Origin: Campylobacter concisus
GTDB taxonomy: Bacteria; Campylobacterota; Campylobacteria; Campylobacterales; Campylobacteraceae
Length of the DNA: 64,000 bases
Reading direction: 5' to 3'
Assembly (NCBI GenBank): GCA_002092835.1
Contig: LVWL01000023.1
Coordinates: 1 to 64,000 of the forward strand
This document shows, one piece after another, positions 38,005 through 46,802 of the stretch (its first letter is position 1; every line of letters starts with the position of its first letter). The notes below the pieces were generated by a model. The model was not told the origin of the DNA. It was given only the letters and a program-made list of their open reading frames with translations, and ran no database searches. The position numbers and the translations under genes are program-made.

Positions 38005-38405
38005 TATTTTGTTCCGCTAACGCTAACGTTCTCGTCTTTAATCTTAGAAGCAAGAGCTTTTGCGCTTGCACCAATTAGTTTTATCTTAGTAACGCTCTTT
38101 GAAATTTTATGAACGCTAGCTATTGTTGCTATTGAAATTTCAGCAAGCTCTTTTATAGCTGTGATCTTCTCAACATTGATAACATAAGGTTTTTCAAATT
38201 TTGATGCAAAGCCTACTTTTGGAAGACGTCTTTGAAGTGGTTGTTGTCCGCCTTCAAAACCTCTTTTTTCATTGTAGCCTTTTCTTGCTCTTTGACCTTT
38301 GTTACCTTTGCCAGCAGTTTTACCATTGCCACTGCCTTGACCACGACCTATTCTTTTAGATGCGTGTGTTGAACCTGCTGCAGGTGTTAATTTTTCTAAT
38401 GCCAT
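38004..38405 (-). CDS. rplO: Ribosomal protein uL15
   Basis: 133 residues. The glycine-rich start [21 protein letters not shown] and [16 protein letters not shown]-type motif identify it. It directly follows rpsE; rpmD (L30), which lies between them in E. coli, is absent, as in other Campylobacter. Confidence 0.97.
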   Translation of the reverse strand: MALEKLTPAAGSTHASKRIGRGQGSGNGKTAGKGNKGQRARKGYNEKRGFEGGQQPLQRRLPKVGFASKFEKPYVINVEKITAIKELAEISIATIASVHKISKSVTKIKLIGASAKALASKIKDENVSVSGTK

Positions 38406-38420
38406 CTTAACTCCTTTCTC

Positions 38421-38864
38421 TTAGCTTTTTAGCAAACTAAGTGCTTTGATAGTAGCACGAACGACGTTTGCTGAGTTGTTTGAGCCAAGTGATTTAGTAA
38501 GGATATCCTTAATACCTGCAAGCTCGATAATAGGACGTGCACTACCACCAGCGATAACACCAGTACCCTCGCTAGCTGGGCGAAGTAGCATTCTACTTGC
38601 GTTGTATTTTACCTCTACATCGTGAGGGATAGTTGTGCCTTTGATCTTAACATGGATAATATTTTTAAATGCGTCGTCAATTGCTTTTCTCATCGCATCT
38701 GGCACCTCTTTAGCTTTGCCATATCCAAAGCCAACTAGGCCATTTCTATTACCAACAACAACTAAAGCTGTAAATCTAAATCTACGACCACCTTTAACAA
38801 CCTTTGTAACCCGACCGATATCGACGATTACTTCTTCAAATTCTTCTCTATTATATTTTTCCAT
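38421..38864 (-). CDS. rpsE: Ribosomal protein uS5
   Basis: 147 residues. The double-stranded RNA-binding-like motif [18 protein letters not shown] and [20 protein letters not shown] are typical. Takes part in decoding fidelity. 15 bp from rplO and rplR. Confidence 0.98.
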   Translation of the reverse strand: MEKYNREEFEEVIVDIGRVTKVVKGGRRFRFTALVVVGNRNGLVGFGYGKAKEVPDAMRKAIDDAFKNIIHVKIKGTTIPHDVEVKYNASRMLLRPASEGTGVIAGGSARPIIELAGIKDILTKSLGSNNSANVVRATIKALSLLKS

Positions 38865-38879
38865 CGATTTTCCTTTGGG

Positions 38880-39236
38880 TTATAGCTTGATGCCATTTTC
38901 TCTTAAAGCTTCAGCAAATGCTGCGATAACGCCATGATACAAATAACCATTTCTATCAAAAACTGCAACATCTATCTTCTTAGCTTTTAAAGCCTTAGCA
39001 AATTCTTTAGCTAAAGTGACCGCACCTTCTTTATTTGCTTTTATGCCTATTTTTCTACCATCTACTGCTGCTAGTGTAGTAGCAGTAACGTCATCAATTG
39101 CTTGAACATAAAGAGTTCTGTTTGATTTGAAAATAGAAACTCTTGGGCAAGTTGCAACACCAGAAATTTTACCTCTGATTCTTCTTTTTCTCTTAATTCT
39201 AAGAGCGATTTTTCTTTTTAATACTTTTGCTGTCAT
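38880..39236 (-). CDS. rplR: Ribosomal protein uL18
   Basis: 118 residues; 5S rRNA-binding. [21 protein letters not shown] and [21 protein letters not shown] are family motifs. Confidence 0.98.
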   Translation of the reverse strand: MTAKVLKRKIALRIKRKRRIRGKISGVATCPRVSIFKSNRTLYVQAIDDVTATTLAAVDGRKIGIKANKEGAVTLAKEFAKALKAKKIDVAVFDRNGYLYHGVIAAFAEALRENGIKL

Positions 39237-39246
39237 TTACCGCTCC

Positions 39247-39783
39247 TTACTTCTTAGATGTCTTGCCCGCTTTGCGGATGATGCGTTCTTCTAGATATTT
39301 AACGCCTTTGCCTTTATATGGCTCAGGCGGTCTAAATCCTCTAACTTGAGCAGCCACTTGACCTACTACTTGTTTGTCATCGCCTTTGATAGTAATAACG
39401 TTTTTCTCAACACTAGCTTCAACGCCTGCTGGTAGCTCATAGTTGATAAGGTGTGAAAAACCAAGAGAAAGCTCTAAAATTTTACCTTTTGCAGCTGCTT
39501 TGTAACCAACGCCGTTGATCTCAAGCTGGCGAGTGAATCCCGCAGTGATACCAGTTACGATGTTGTTAGCAAGTGCTCTATATGTTCCCCAGTAAGCTCT
39601 ACTTTGGCGATCTTCGCCTTTTGGAGCAAAAACTATATGACCATTTTCTATCTTGACATCAACGTGACCTTTTGTGTCAAGCTCTTTTATATGATTGCCC
39701 TTTTTAAATTTTAGGACATTATTTTCAACGCTAACGTCTACACCACTTGGGATAGCGATAGGCTGTTTTCCAATACGTGACAT
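39247..39783 (-). CDS. rplF: Ribosomal protein uL6
   Basis: 178 residues. [15 protein letters not shown] at the start and [16 protein letters not shown] near the end are diagnostic. It is preceded by a 189-bp gap with a terminator-like hairpin. Confidence 0.98.
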   Translation of the reverse strand: MSRIGKQPIAIPSGVDVSVENNVLKFKKGNHIKELDTKGHVDVKIENGHIVFAPKGEDRQSRAYWGTYRALANNIVTGITAGFTRQLEINGVGYKAAAKGKILELSLGFSHLINYELPAGVEASVEKNVITIKGDDKQVVGQVAAQVRGFRPPEPYKGKGVKYLEERIIRKAGKTSKK

Positions 39784-39927
39784 TTTTTTCCTTTACTTGT
39801 CTAGGGTGTTCCTACATTTACGAATAAACACCACAATGCCGTAAATTTTATCGTCAAATTTGACGAAACCTTCATTGAATTTCTAAATTTAGCTTTGGCA
39901 AAATCTAAAATTCTACCAAGCTAAAAA

Positions 39928-39953
39928 TTTAACCTTACCTTCATAAGGTTAAA
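39928..39953 (-). terminator. Terminator-like hairpin inside the spc operon, between rpsH and rplF
   Basis: On the minus strand a 10-bp stem, TTTAACCTTA with TAAGGTTAAA, and a 6-nt loop, followed by TTTTTAG. It could reduce transcription of the genes from rplF on. Confidence 0.6.
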
Positions 39954-39972
39954 TAGCGTTTAATGCAGTTTA

Positions 39973-40368
39973 TTACCAAACCGTACAAAGAACTTCGCCG
40001 CCAACGCCAGCTTTACTTGCTTCAATACCGCTCATAACGCCTTTGCTTGTGCTAACGATAACTGTTCCGTAACCATTTTTAAAACGCTTAATGTCGTCTT
40101 TGCCTTGATAAACACGGCGACCAGGTTTTGAAACCCTTTTAAGCTCGTTTATAACGCTTCTGCCGTACTCATCATACTTTAAAACTACGTTTATAAATTT
40201 CTTGTTACCTTCTTCGATAACGTTGTAGCTCTCTACATAGCCTTTTGCTGCAAGGATAGAAAGAGTAGCCTCAACAACCTTAGAATGAAGCAATTTCGCA
40301 GTTTCAAGCTTTCTCATACTTGCATTTCTAATGCGTGTTAATCCATCTGATATTAAATCGTTTAACAT
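39973..40368 (-). CDS. rpsH: Ribosomal protein uS8
   Basis: 131 residues. [16 protein letters not shown] and [21 protein letters not shown] are characteristic; S8 binds 16S rRNA and in E. coli represses the spc operon. Confidence 0.98.
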   Translation of the reverse strand: MLNDLISDGLTRIRNASMRKLETAKLLHSKVVEATLSILAAKGYVESYNVIEEGNKKFINVVLKYDEYGRSVINELKRVSKPGRRVYQGKDDIKRFKNGYGTVIVSTSKGVMSGIEASKAGVGGEVLCTVW

Positions 40369-40377
40369 TTCTCTTCC

Positions 40378-40563
40378 TTACCAACTTGCTTTTTTAAGAC
40401 CAGGTATCAGGCCTTCGTTAGCCATTTTTCTTAGGCAAACACGGCAAATTCCAAAATCTTTATAAACAGAGTGCGGACGACCGCAGATTTGGCATCTTGT
40501 ATAGCCGCGAACCGCAAATTTTGGCTTGCGTGCAGCTTTTGCTATCATTGATTTCTTTGCCAT
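40378..40563 (-). CDS. rpsN: Ribosomal protein uS14, zinc type
   Basis: 61 residues from ATG at 40561-40563 ([20 protein letters not shown]). The short, zinc-binding form with CQIC and CRVC. The frame is open another ten codons upstream, but the family start and the RBS (AAAGGAAAG) favour this ATG. Confidence 0.97.
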   Translation of the reverse strand: MAKKSMIAKAARKPKFAVRGYTRCQICGRPHSVYKDFGICRVCLRKMANEGLIPGLKKASW

Positions 40564-40564
40564 T

Positions 40565-41110
40565 TTACTTTCCTTTTGCAAACGGCACACCAAATAGCTC
40601 TAGCAATTTGAATGCCTCTTTATCATTTTTAGCCGTAGTAGCAATCGTAATATTCATACCATGAGTTCGTAAAATTTTATCATACTCAACCTCTGGAAAC
40701 ATTAGCTGCTCACTAAGACCGAAGTTATAGTTTCCACGTCCATCAAAACCATTTTTTGGAAGACCACGGAAGTCTTTAACTCTTGGGAGAGCAACGCTGA
40801 TTAGCTTATCTAAGAAAGCATACATTTGCTCTTTTCTCAGAGTTACTTTGATACCAACAGGAAAGCCCTCGCGAACTTTAAAGCCAGCAACTGATTTTTT
40901 AGCATCAGTGATAACCGCTTTTTGTCCAGCGATAAGTGAAATGGTATCAGCCATATTTTGAAGCACTTTCTGATCTTTCGCAGAGTCTCCAGCGCCTACA
41001 CTGATCACGATTTTCTCAAGCGCAGGGATAAGCATTGGATTTTTGATGTCAAATTCTTTTACGAGAGCTGGCTTGATAGTTTCGTTAAATTTATCTTTTA
41101 ATCTACTCAT
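40565..41110 (-). CDS. rplE: Ribosomal protein uL5
   Basis: 181 residues; binds 5S rRNA and P-site t[35 protein letters not shown]-like ([10 protein letters not shown]) and [16 protein letters not shown] are typical. Confidence 0.98.
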
Positions 41111-41115
41111 ATCTC

Positions 41116-41352
41116 TTATCCTTCAACTTTCGCGACGTTTGATATATCAATTGGCATCTCTTTATTTACGTGACCACCATTTGGAGTTTTTTCGCTTGGT
41201 TTGATAGCTTTTTTAGCTATTTTGCATCCCTCAACTATAACCTGACCTTTTTTTGCAAGAACTGCTAAAATTTTACCAGTTTTGCCTTTATCGTCACCAG
41301 CGATGATCTTAACAGTATCGCCTTTTTTGACTTTAAATTTTACATTAGCCAT
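41116..41352 (-). CDS. rplX: Ribosomal protein uL24
   Basis: 78 residues with a KOW motif ([20 protein letters not shown]). Early assembly protein of the 50S subunit. It shares one base with rplN. Confidence 0.98.
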
Positions 41353-41720
41353 TATAAAACCTCCGGAGCTAGCGAAACAATCTTCATAAAGTTAGCATAT
41401 CTAACTTCACGTCCAACTGGTCCAAAAATACGAGTGCCGACTGGCTCTTTTTTGCTATCAAGTATAACAGCTGCGTTCTCGTCGAAGCGGATTAGCGAAC
41501 CATTATCTCTTTGAACCTCTCTTTTAGTTCTTACAACAACAGCTTTTACAACCTGTCCTTTTTTGATCTTACCATTTGGAAGAGCTTTTTTAACAGAGCA
41601 AACTATGATATCGCCAAGTGTAGCGTATCTTCTTTTGCTGCCGCCAAGAACTTTTATACACATTAACTCTTTTGCACCGCTGTTATCAGCAACTGCAAGT
41701 CTTGTAAAACTTTGAATCAT
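41352..41720 (-). CDS. rplN: Ribosomal protein uL14
   Basis: 122 residues. [18 protein letters not shown] and [23 protein letters not shown] are diagnostic. One-base overlaps with rpsQ and rplX. Confidence 0.98.
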   Translation of the reverse strand: MIQSFTRLAVADNSGAKELMCIKVLGGSKRRYATLGDIIVCSVKKALPNGKIKKGQVVKAVVVRTKREVQRDNGSLIRFDENAAVILDSKKEPVGTRIFGPVGREVRYANFMKIVSLAPEVL

Positions 41721-41971
41721 TACTCAACTCCCTTTGCCAATACAGCTTTTAAGCGAAAATTCTTGCGAGCTGAAAGTGGTCTGCACTCAACTGCAACAAC
41801 TGTATCGCCTGCTCTTGTCTCATTTTTCTCATCATGAACTAAATACTTCTTAAAGCGTTTTACAAATTTATGGTATCTTGGGTGCATAACGCGTCTTTCT
41901 ACCAAAATAGTAGCTGTTTTATCTCCAGCTTTTTGTAAAACAACACCTTGAATTTCTCTTTTTAATGCCAT
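41720..41971 (-). CDS. rpsQ: Ribosomal protein uS17
   Basis: 83 residues from ATG at 41969-41971 ([13 protein letters not shown]). An upstream in-frame start at 41995 is less likely since the family begins here. [19 protein letters not shown] is conserved. Confidence 0.97.
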   Translation of the reverse strand: MALKREIQGVVLQKAGDKTATILVERRVMHPRYHKFVKRFKKYLVHDEKNETRAGDTVVAVECRPLSARKNFRLKAVLAKGVE

Positions 41972-41972
41972 T

Positions 41973-42167
41973 TTACGCCCCTTGTCTTGTTGCACTAATT
42001 GCAGTGTTGATCTGAGCTATCTCTTTGCGAACAGCACTAATCTCATTAGGGTTGCTTAACTGCATAGTTTTTAGCTTTTGTCTTAAAGTAAATAAAAGCA
42101 CCTTTTTCTCTTTTAGCAACGCGTTTAATTCTGCAACGCTCTTATCTTTTAACTCAGTATATTTCAT
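41973..42167 (-). CDS. rpmC: Ribosomal protein uL29
   Basis: 64 residues from ATG at 42165-42167 ([18 protein letters not shown]), an alpha-helical protein near the exit tunnel. A GTG two codons earlier is possible. The start lies within the end of rplP. Confidence 0.96.
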
Positions 42168-42579
42168 TTTCACTCTCTCGCGTTACAAATTTTGATTTGA
42201 AAGGAAGTTTGTGTAAAGCCAAAGTTAGAGCTTCACGAGCCAACTCTTCGCTAACACCAGCCATTTCAAATATTATACGACCAGGTTTGATATTCATAAC
42301 CCACTCTTCAACTCCAGCCTTACCTTTACCCATACGAGTTTGTAGAGGTTTTTTAGTAAGTGGCTTATCAGGGAAAACCCTAATCCAAATTTTAGCCTGT
42401 CTTTTTACGTGACGAGTTAGAGCTTGACGAGCAGCTTCTATTTGGCGAGAATTTATTCTACCAGCCTCAACAGCTTTAAGTGCAAATTCGCCAGTTGCTA
42501 AAGATGCTCCACGAGTCGCATAACCACGGTTGCGACCTTTCATTTGCTTACGAAATTTAGTTCTTTTAGGCATCAACAT
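42154..42579 (-). CDS. rplP: Ribosomal protein uL16
   Basis: 141 residues. [19 protein letters not shown] and [20 protein letters not shown] are characteristic. Overlaps rpmC by 14 bases. Confidence 0.98.
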
Positions 42580-42581
42580 AA

Positions 42582-43280
42582 TTATTTACCTCTTCTTGCT
42601 CTACGTGTTTTCTTAGGCGCCTCTTCTTCAGTTTTCTCAGGTTGAACACCTTTTTGAAGAACCTCACCTTTAAAAATCCATACTTTAATACCTATGTTTC
42701 CATAAGTTGTATGAGCCTCAGCTACACCGTAATCGATCTTTGCTCTAAGAGTATGAAGCGGAACGCGACCTTCTAGATACCACTCGGTTCTTGCCATCTC
42801 AGCGCCACCTAAACGACCAGCAACTGAAATTTTGATACCTTTAGCGCCTGATTTTTGAGCACCTTGGATAACTTTTTTCATAGCACGTCTAAATGCGACA
42901 CGCTTTTCAAGTTGCATAGCTACGTTTTCAGCAGCAAGTTGAGCTGAAGCTTGAGCTTTTCTTTCTTCTTTGATATTTACATTTACTTCTTTACCGATAA
43001 GTTTACTAACTTCGTTCTTTAGGTTTTCAACATCTTGACCTTTTTTGCCAATGATGATACCAGGACGAGCTGCAACTACGGTTACACGAAGTTTTTTAGC
43101 CGTTCTTTCGATTAGAATTTGGCTAATTCCTGCATAGTAAAGTTTTTTCTTTAAAAATGCACGAATTTTGTAATCTTCACCGATATTTTCAGGAAGACTT
43201 TGTTTGGTTGGAAACCATCTAGATTCCCAGTTGCGGTTAATTCCTAGTCTAAGACCTATTGGATTTACTTTTTGTCCCAT
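42582..43280 (-). CDS. rpsC: Ribosomal protein uS3
   Basis: 232 residues. [16 protein letters not shown], the KH motif with [16 protein letters not shown] and [14 protein letters not shown] are typical. The C-terminal extension is Lys/Arg-rich. Confidence 0.98.
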   Translation of the reverse strand: MGQKVNPIGLRLGINRNWESRWFPTKQSLPENIGEDYKIRAFLKKKLYYAGISQILIERTAKKLRVTVVAARPGIIIGKKGQDVENLKNEVSKLIGKEVNVNIKEERKAQASAQLAAENVAMQLEKRVAFRRAMKKVIQGAQKSGAKGIKISVAGRLGGAEMARTEWYLEGRVPLHTLRAKIDYGVAEAHTTYGNIGIKVWIFKGEVLQKGVQPEKTEEEAPKKTRRARRGK

Positions 43281-43281
43281 A

Positions 43282-43614
43282 TTATGCTTCCTTCTTTTCA
43301 GGTTTAGATACTTCTACCATTACATGAGAAGTAGGTTTGCGAATTTTGCTCGCTGTTCCTCTTGCTCTTGGTCTAAATCTCTTTAATACAGGACCAGCGT
43401 CAACGCGGCAACTAGTTACTACAACCTCTTCTGGCTCAAATCCACCATTTGCTACTGCTGAGCTAATAGCGTTTGCTATAAATTTAGCACCACGATTTGG
43501 CATAAATTGCAAGCTTGCAAGCGCTAGCTCGGCATTCATGCCTTGAACTTCTCTTGCTATAAGTCTTGCTTTTGTAGGAGAAAGTCTTACGAATTTTATA
43601 ATTGCTTTACTCAT
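43282..43614 (-). CDS. rplV: Ribosomal protein uL22
   Basis: 110 residues. [20 protein letters not shown] and [19 protein letters not shown] identify it; its loop lines the exit tunnel and is a site of macrolide resistance in other species. Confidence 0.98.
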   Translation of the reverse strand: MSKAIIKFVRLSPTKARLIAREVQGMNAELALASLQFMPNRGAKFIANAISSAVANGGFEPEEVVVTSCRVDAGPVLKRFRPRARGTASKIRKPTSHVMVEVSKPEKKEA

Positions 43615-43625
43615 ATTATCTCCCC

Positions 43626-43907
43626 TTACTTGCCGATTTTCTTTTGCACTGAGCCTTTGTGACCCTTAAATGTGCGTGTTGGAGCAAATTCGCCAAGTTT
43701 ATAGCCTATATGATTTTCTGTAACATATACAGGAATAAAGCTCTTGCCATTATGAACGTTAAATGTTAGTCCAATCATTTCAGGTACAATCGTGCTACGT
43801 CTTGACCAAGTCTTGATTGGTTTGTTATCGTTTGCATTTTTTGCGGCAATAACTTTTTTCATTACATGATCATCTACGAAAGGACCTTTTTTGAGTGATC
43901 TTGCCAT
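43626..43907 (-). CDS. rpsS: Ribosomal protein uS19
   Basis: 93 residues. [19 protein letters not shown] and [17 protein letters not shown] are characteristic; in the 30S head with S13. Confidence 0.98.
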   Translation of the reverse strand: MARSLKKGPFVDDHVMKKVIAAKNANDNKPIKTWSRRSTIVPEMIGLTFNVHNGKSFIPVYVTENHIGYKLGEFAPTRTFKGHKGSVQKKIGK

Positions 43908-43909
43908 CT

Positions 43910-44743
43910 CTATTTTCCTTTCCTTCTTGAAATTATAAGCTTATCGCTAGCTTTTTTACGGCGAGTCTTAGCACCTTTGGTTGGTTTACCCCATGGAGTA
44001 ACTGGGTGACGGCCTGAATTTTTCTTACCTTCACCACCACCGTGTGGGTGATCAACTGGGTTCATAGCAGAACCACGTGTTTGTGGGCGGATACCGCGGT
44101 AGCGATTACGTCCGGCTTTACCTATAGTGATGTTAGCCCAGTCTTCGTTGCCAACTACACCGATACTTGCCATACACTCAGCTAGTACCTGTCTCATCTC
44201 GCCACTTGGCATTCTTAAGATAACGTACTTCTCTTCTTTACCCATTAGCTGAGCATAACCGCCAGCTGAACGAGCTATCTGAGCGCCTTTACCAGGTTTT
44301 AGCTCAACGTTATGAACGATAGTACCAACTGGGATAAATCTTAATTTCATAGCGTTGCCTGGTTTAATATCTAGTGAGCCCTCATCGATAGATGCGATAA
44401 TGTCGCCAACATTTAGGCCATTTGGTCTAATGATATAGCGCTTTTCACCATCTTTATAAGCTATAAGAGCGATACGGCAGTTTCTGTTTGGATCGTACTC
44501 GATCGCTTCAACTTTACCTTCTATACCAAATTTGCGACGTTTAAAGTCGATGATACGATAAAGTTTTTTTGCACCTGCTTCTTTATGTCTTGAAGTTATA
44601 CGACCATTGTTGTTTCTACCGCCAGATGCAGGTAGTTTAACAAGCAAGCTTCTAACGCTTGGTTTAGCTGTTATATCTTCAGAGCTTAGTCCAGTCATAT
44701 ATCTACGACTAGGTGTATATGGTTTATATGATTTTATAGCCAT
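43910..44743 (-). CDS. rplB: Ribosomal protein uL2
   Basis: 277 residues. The C-terminal [20 protein letters not shown], including the His important for peptidyl transfer, is intact. 18 bp after rplW. Confidence 0.98.
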   Translation of the reverse strand: MAIKSYKPYTPSRRYMTGLSSEDITAKPSVRSLLVKLPASGGRNNNGRITSRHKEAGAKKLYRIIDFKRRKFGIEGKVEAIEYDPNRNCRIALIAYKDGEKRYIIRPNGLNVGDIIASIDEGSLDIKPGNAMKLRFIPVGTIVHNVELKPGKGAQIARSAGGYAQLMGKEEKYVILRMPSGEMRQVLAECMASIGVVGNEDWANITIGKAGRNRYRGIRPQTRGSAMNPVDHPHGGGEGKKNSGRHPVTPWGKPTKGAKTRRKKASDKLIISRRKGK

Positions 44744-44761
44744 CTTACGCCTCCGTATTTT

Positions 44762-45025
44762 CTAGCTTACGCCTTCAGGTAACTTAACGTAGAATTTCTT
44801 TATCTCGTCACGTTGGCCTGCTCTTCCTCTAAAACGCTTAACCTTGCCGCTAATTCTAAGTGAATTTACGCGAACAGGCGTTACTCCAAAATACTCTTGT
44901 AAAACCGCTTTTAAGCTGTTTTTTGTAACTCTTGGTGAAGTTTGGATAACAACAACGCCTTGTTCTTGAAGGCCTAGAGTTTTTTCTGTATAAATAATTG
45001 TTTTGATATCAGTTATATCCGCCAT
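44762..45025 (-). CDS. rplW: Ribosomal protein uL23
   Basis: 87 residues. [19 protein letters not shown] and the [21 protein letters not shown] end fit L23, the docking site for trigger factor and SRP. One base after rplD. Confidence 0.96.
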
Positions 45026-45026
45026 T

Positions 45027-45641
45027 TTAGCCCTCTTTTGTTATAGTTTTTAGTGCAGCTTTTTCAATAATAACCGAACTAAATGTAGAGACAAGATAAG
45101 CATTTACCTCATTTGCATCTACTAAATAGCAGTTTGCTAAATTTCTAAAAGCAAGTAGTGTTTTATCGTCTAGTAAATCTTTAACGATAAGCGTATCTTT
45201 TACTTTTAAATTTTTGATGATATTAGCTGCATCTTTTGCCTTTCCAGACTCGATTGAGATGCTATCTACTGCGAAAATTTTACCATCTTGTGCTTTTACT
45301 GCCAAAGCGTACTCAAGAGCTAGTCTTTTTTGTTTTTTATTGACTTTTTGAAAATAGTTTTTCTCGTTTGTTGGACCAAATGCAACTGCACCGCCTACCC
45401 AAACGTTAGTTCTAGTTGAACCCGCTCTTGCACCACCACGTCCTTTTTGTCTCCATGGTTTTTTACCACCACCGCTTACAAAAGCACGGCTTTTAGTATG
45501 AGCCGTATTTGCTCTTATACCAGCAAGGTAAGATTTTACATAAAGATATAGGTTGTGCGGATTTACTTCAGCGTAGCTTGCAGGAAGCTCTAACTCGCCT
45601 GAATTTTCAAATTTATCGTTTAATACGTGAATTTTACTCAT
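45027..45641 (-). CDS. rplD: Ribosomal protein uL4
   Basis: 204 residues. The tunnel loop region reads [19 protein letters not shown]. In E. coli L4 represses the S10 operon. Its start overlaps rplC by four bases. Confidence 0.98.
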
Positions 45642-46216
45642 TTTACAATCCTTATTTTACCCATTGCACCATTGTGACCAGGAACGCAACCTTTTACAAC
45701 TACGATGCCATTTTGAGCGTCAAAGCTTATTAGCTCGTTTTTAACAGTAACTTTCTCATTGCCCATGTGTCCTGCCATTTTCATACCTGGTTGAACACGA
45801 CCTGGCCATTCGCAGTTACCGATTGAACCGTGGCGTCTGTGGAAACGTGAGCCGTGGCTTTTTGGACCACCACCGAAACCATGTCTTTTTACCACACCTT
45901 GGTAGCCTCTACCTTTTGAGTTAAAGCTAACTTTTAAAATTTTAGCCTCATTTAATGGTGTAAAGTCTAGGTTTCCAACTTCGCTATTAGCTACTTCAAG
46001 CGTAGCAAATTTGTTAAATTCTGCTGTCAGATTGTATTTCTTTTGCTGACCAGCGATAGCTTTGTTGTTTGCTTTAGTGTGGGCATACGCTACGATAGCA
46101 CGTTTGTTTTCGTCGATCTCACATACTTTAGCCTCAACTAGCTTAAGTAGTGTAACTGGCGTACTCTTCGTGGCAATCGTTCTACTCATGCCTATTTTTT
46201 CTACAATATATTCCAT
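45638..46216 (-). CDS. rplC: Ribosomal protein uL3
   Basis: 192 residues. [19 protein letters not shown] and [19 protein letters not shown] are characteristic; binds the peptidyl transferase region of 23S rRNA. Confidence 0.98.
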   Translation of the reverse strand: MEYIVEKIGMSRTIATKSTPVTLLKLVEAKVCEIDENKRAIVAYAHTKANNKAIAGQQKKYNLTAEFNKFATLEVANSEVGNLDFTPLNEAKILKVSFNSKGRGYQGVVKRHGFGGGPKSHGSRFHRRHGSIGNCEWPGRVQPGMKMAGHMGNEKVTVKNELISFDAQNGIVVVKGCVPGHNGAMGKIRIVK

Positions 46217-46236
46217 ACTCTTATCCTTTTGTCCGC

Positions 46237-46545
46237 TTATTTCATCGCACGAACTTCGACATTAACTTCTGGAGCTAGGTCGAGTTTTGTTAGGCTATCT
46301 ACAGTTTCTGGAGTAGCAGCTACGATGTCAAGCATACGAGCGTGTATTCTCATCTCAAACTGCTCACGTGAGTCTTTGTTGATGTGTGGAGATTTTAAGA
46401 CTGTATAGCGTTTGATCTTTGTAGGCATTGGTACCGGGCCACGAACGTCGGCACCTGTTCGTTTGACAGCTTCTACGATTGCTGCAACAGTGCGGTCTAG
46501 AACTCTATGGTCGTAAGCTTTTAGCTTTAACCTGATTCTTTCCAT
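46237..46545 (-). CDS. rpsJ: Ribosomal protein uS10
   Basis: 102 residues from ATG at 46543-46545 ([17 protein letters not shown]), with RBS AAAGGAAAA. An upstream in-frame ATG at 46575 would add ten residues not seen in the family. First gene of the S10 operon. Confidence 0.97.
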   Translation of the reverse strand: MERIRLKLKAYDHRVLDRTVAAIVEAVKRTGADVRGPVPMPTKIKRYTVLKSPHINKDSREQFEMRIHARMLDIVAATPETVDSLTKLDLAPEVNVEVRAMK

Positions 46546-46663
46546 GTGTTTTCCTTTAAAAAGAACTTGTCGCAAACTCGCGACCTCTTTACATCAAAAT
46601 AACCCGCATAGGATCAAGCGATCGTACGAGCAAAGACGCTTGTCTTTTCGTAAAGAGAACGCG

Positions 46664-46693
46664 ATTTTACAAAAAAGCTATTATAGTTGTCAA
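46664..46693 (-). promoter_or_regulatory. Promoter of the S10 ribosomal operon
   Basis: On the minus strand TTGACA (46688-46693) is followed after 18 bp by TAAAAT (46664-46669); a TATAAT at 46680-46685 overlaps this spacer and may be an alternative -10. A hairpin GTCGC/GCGAC lies in the leader (about 46568-46583). Confidence 0.55.
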
Positions 46694-46802
46694 GAAAAAC
46701 GCTATTTTTTGATGAATTTTGATTAATTATTTCCTTTTAATAAGGAAGATATAAAATTTAAAAAGATAAAATTCCAAGAAATTAAAATTTTAAAGAGAAA
46801 AG

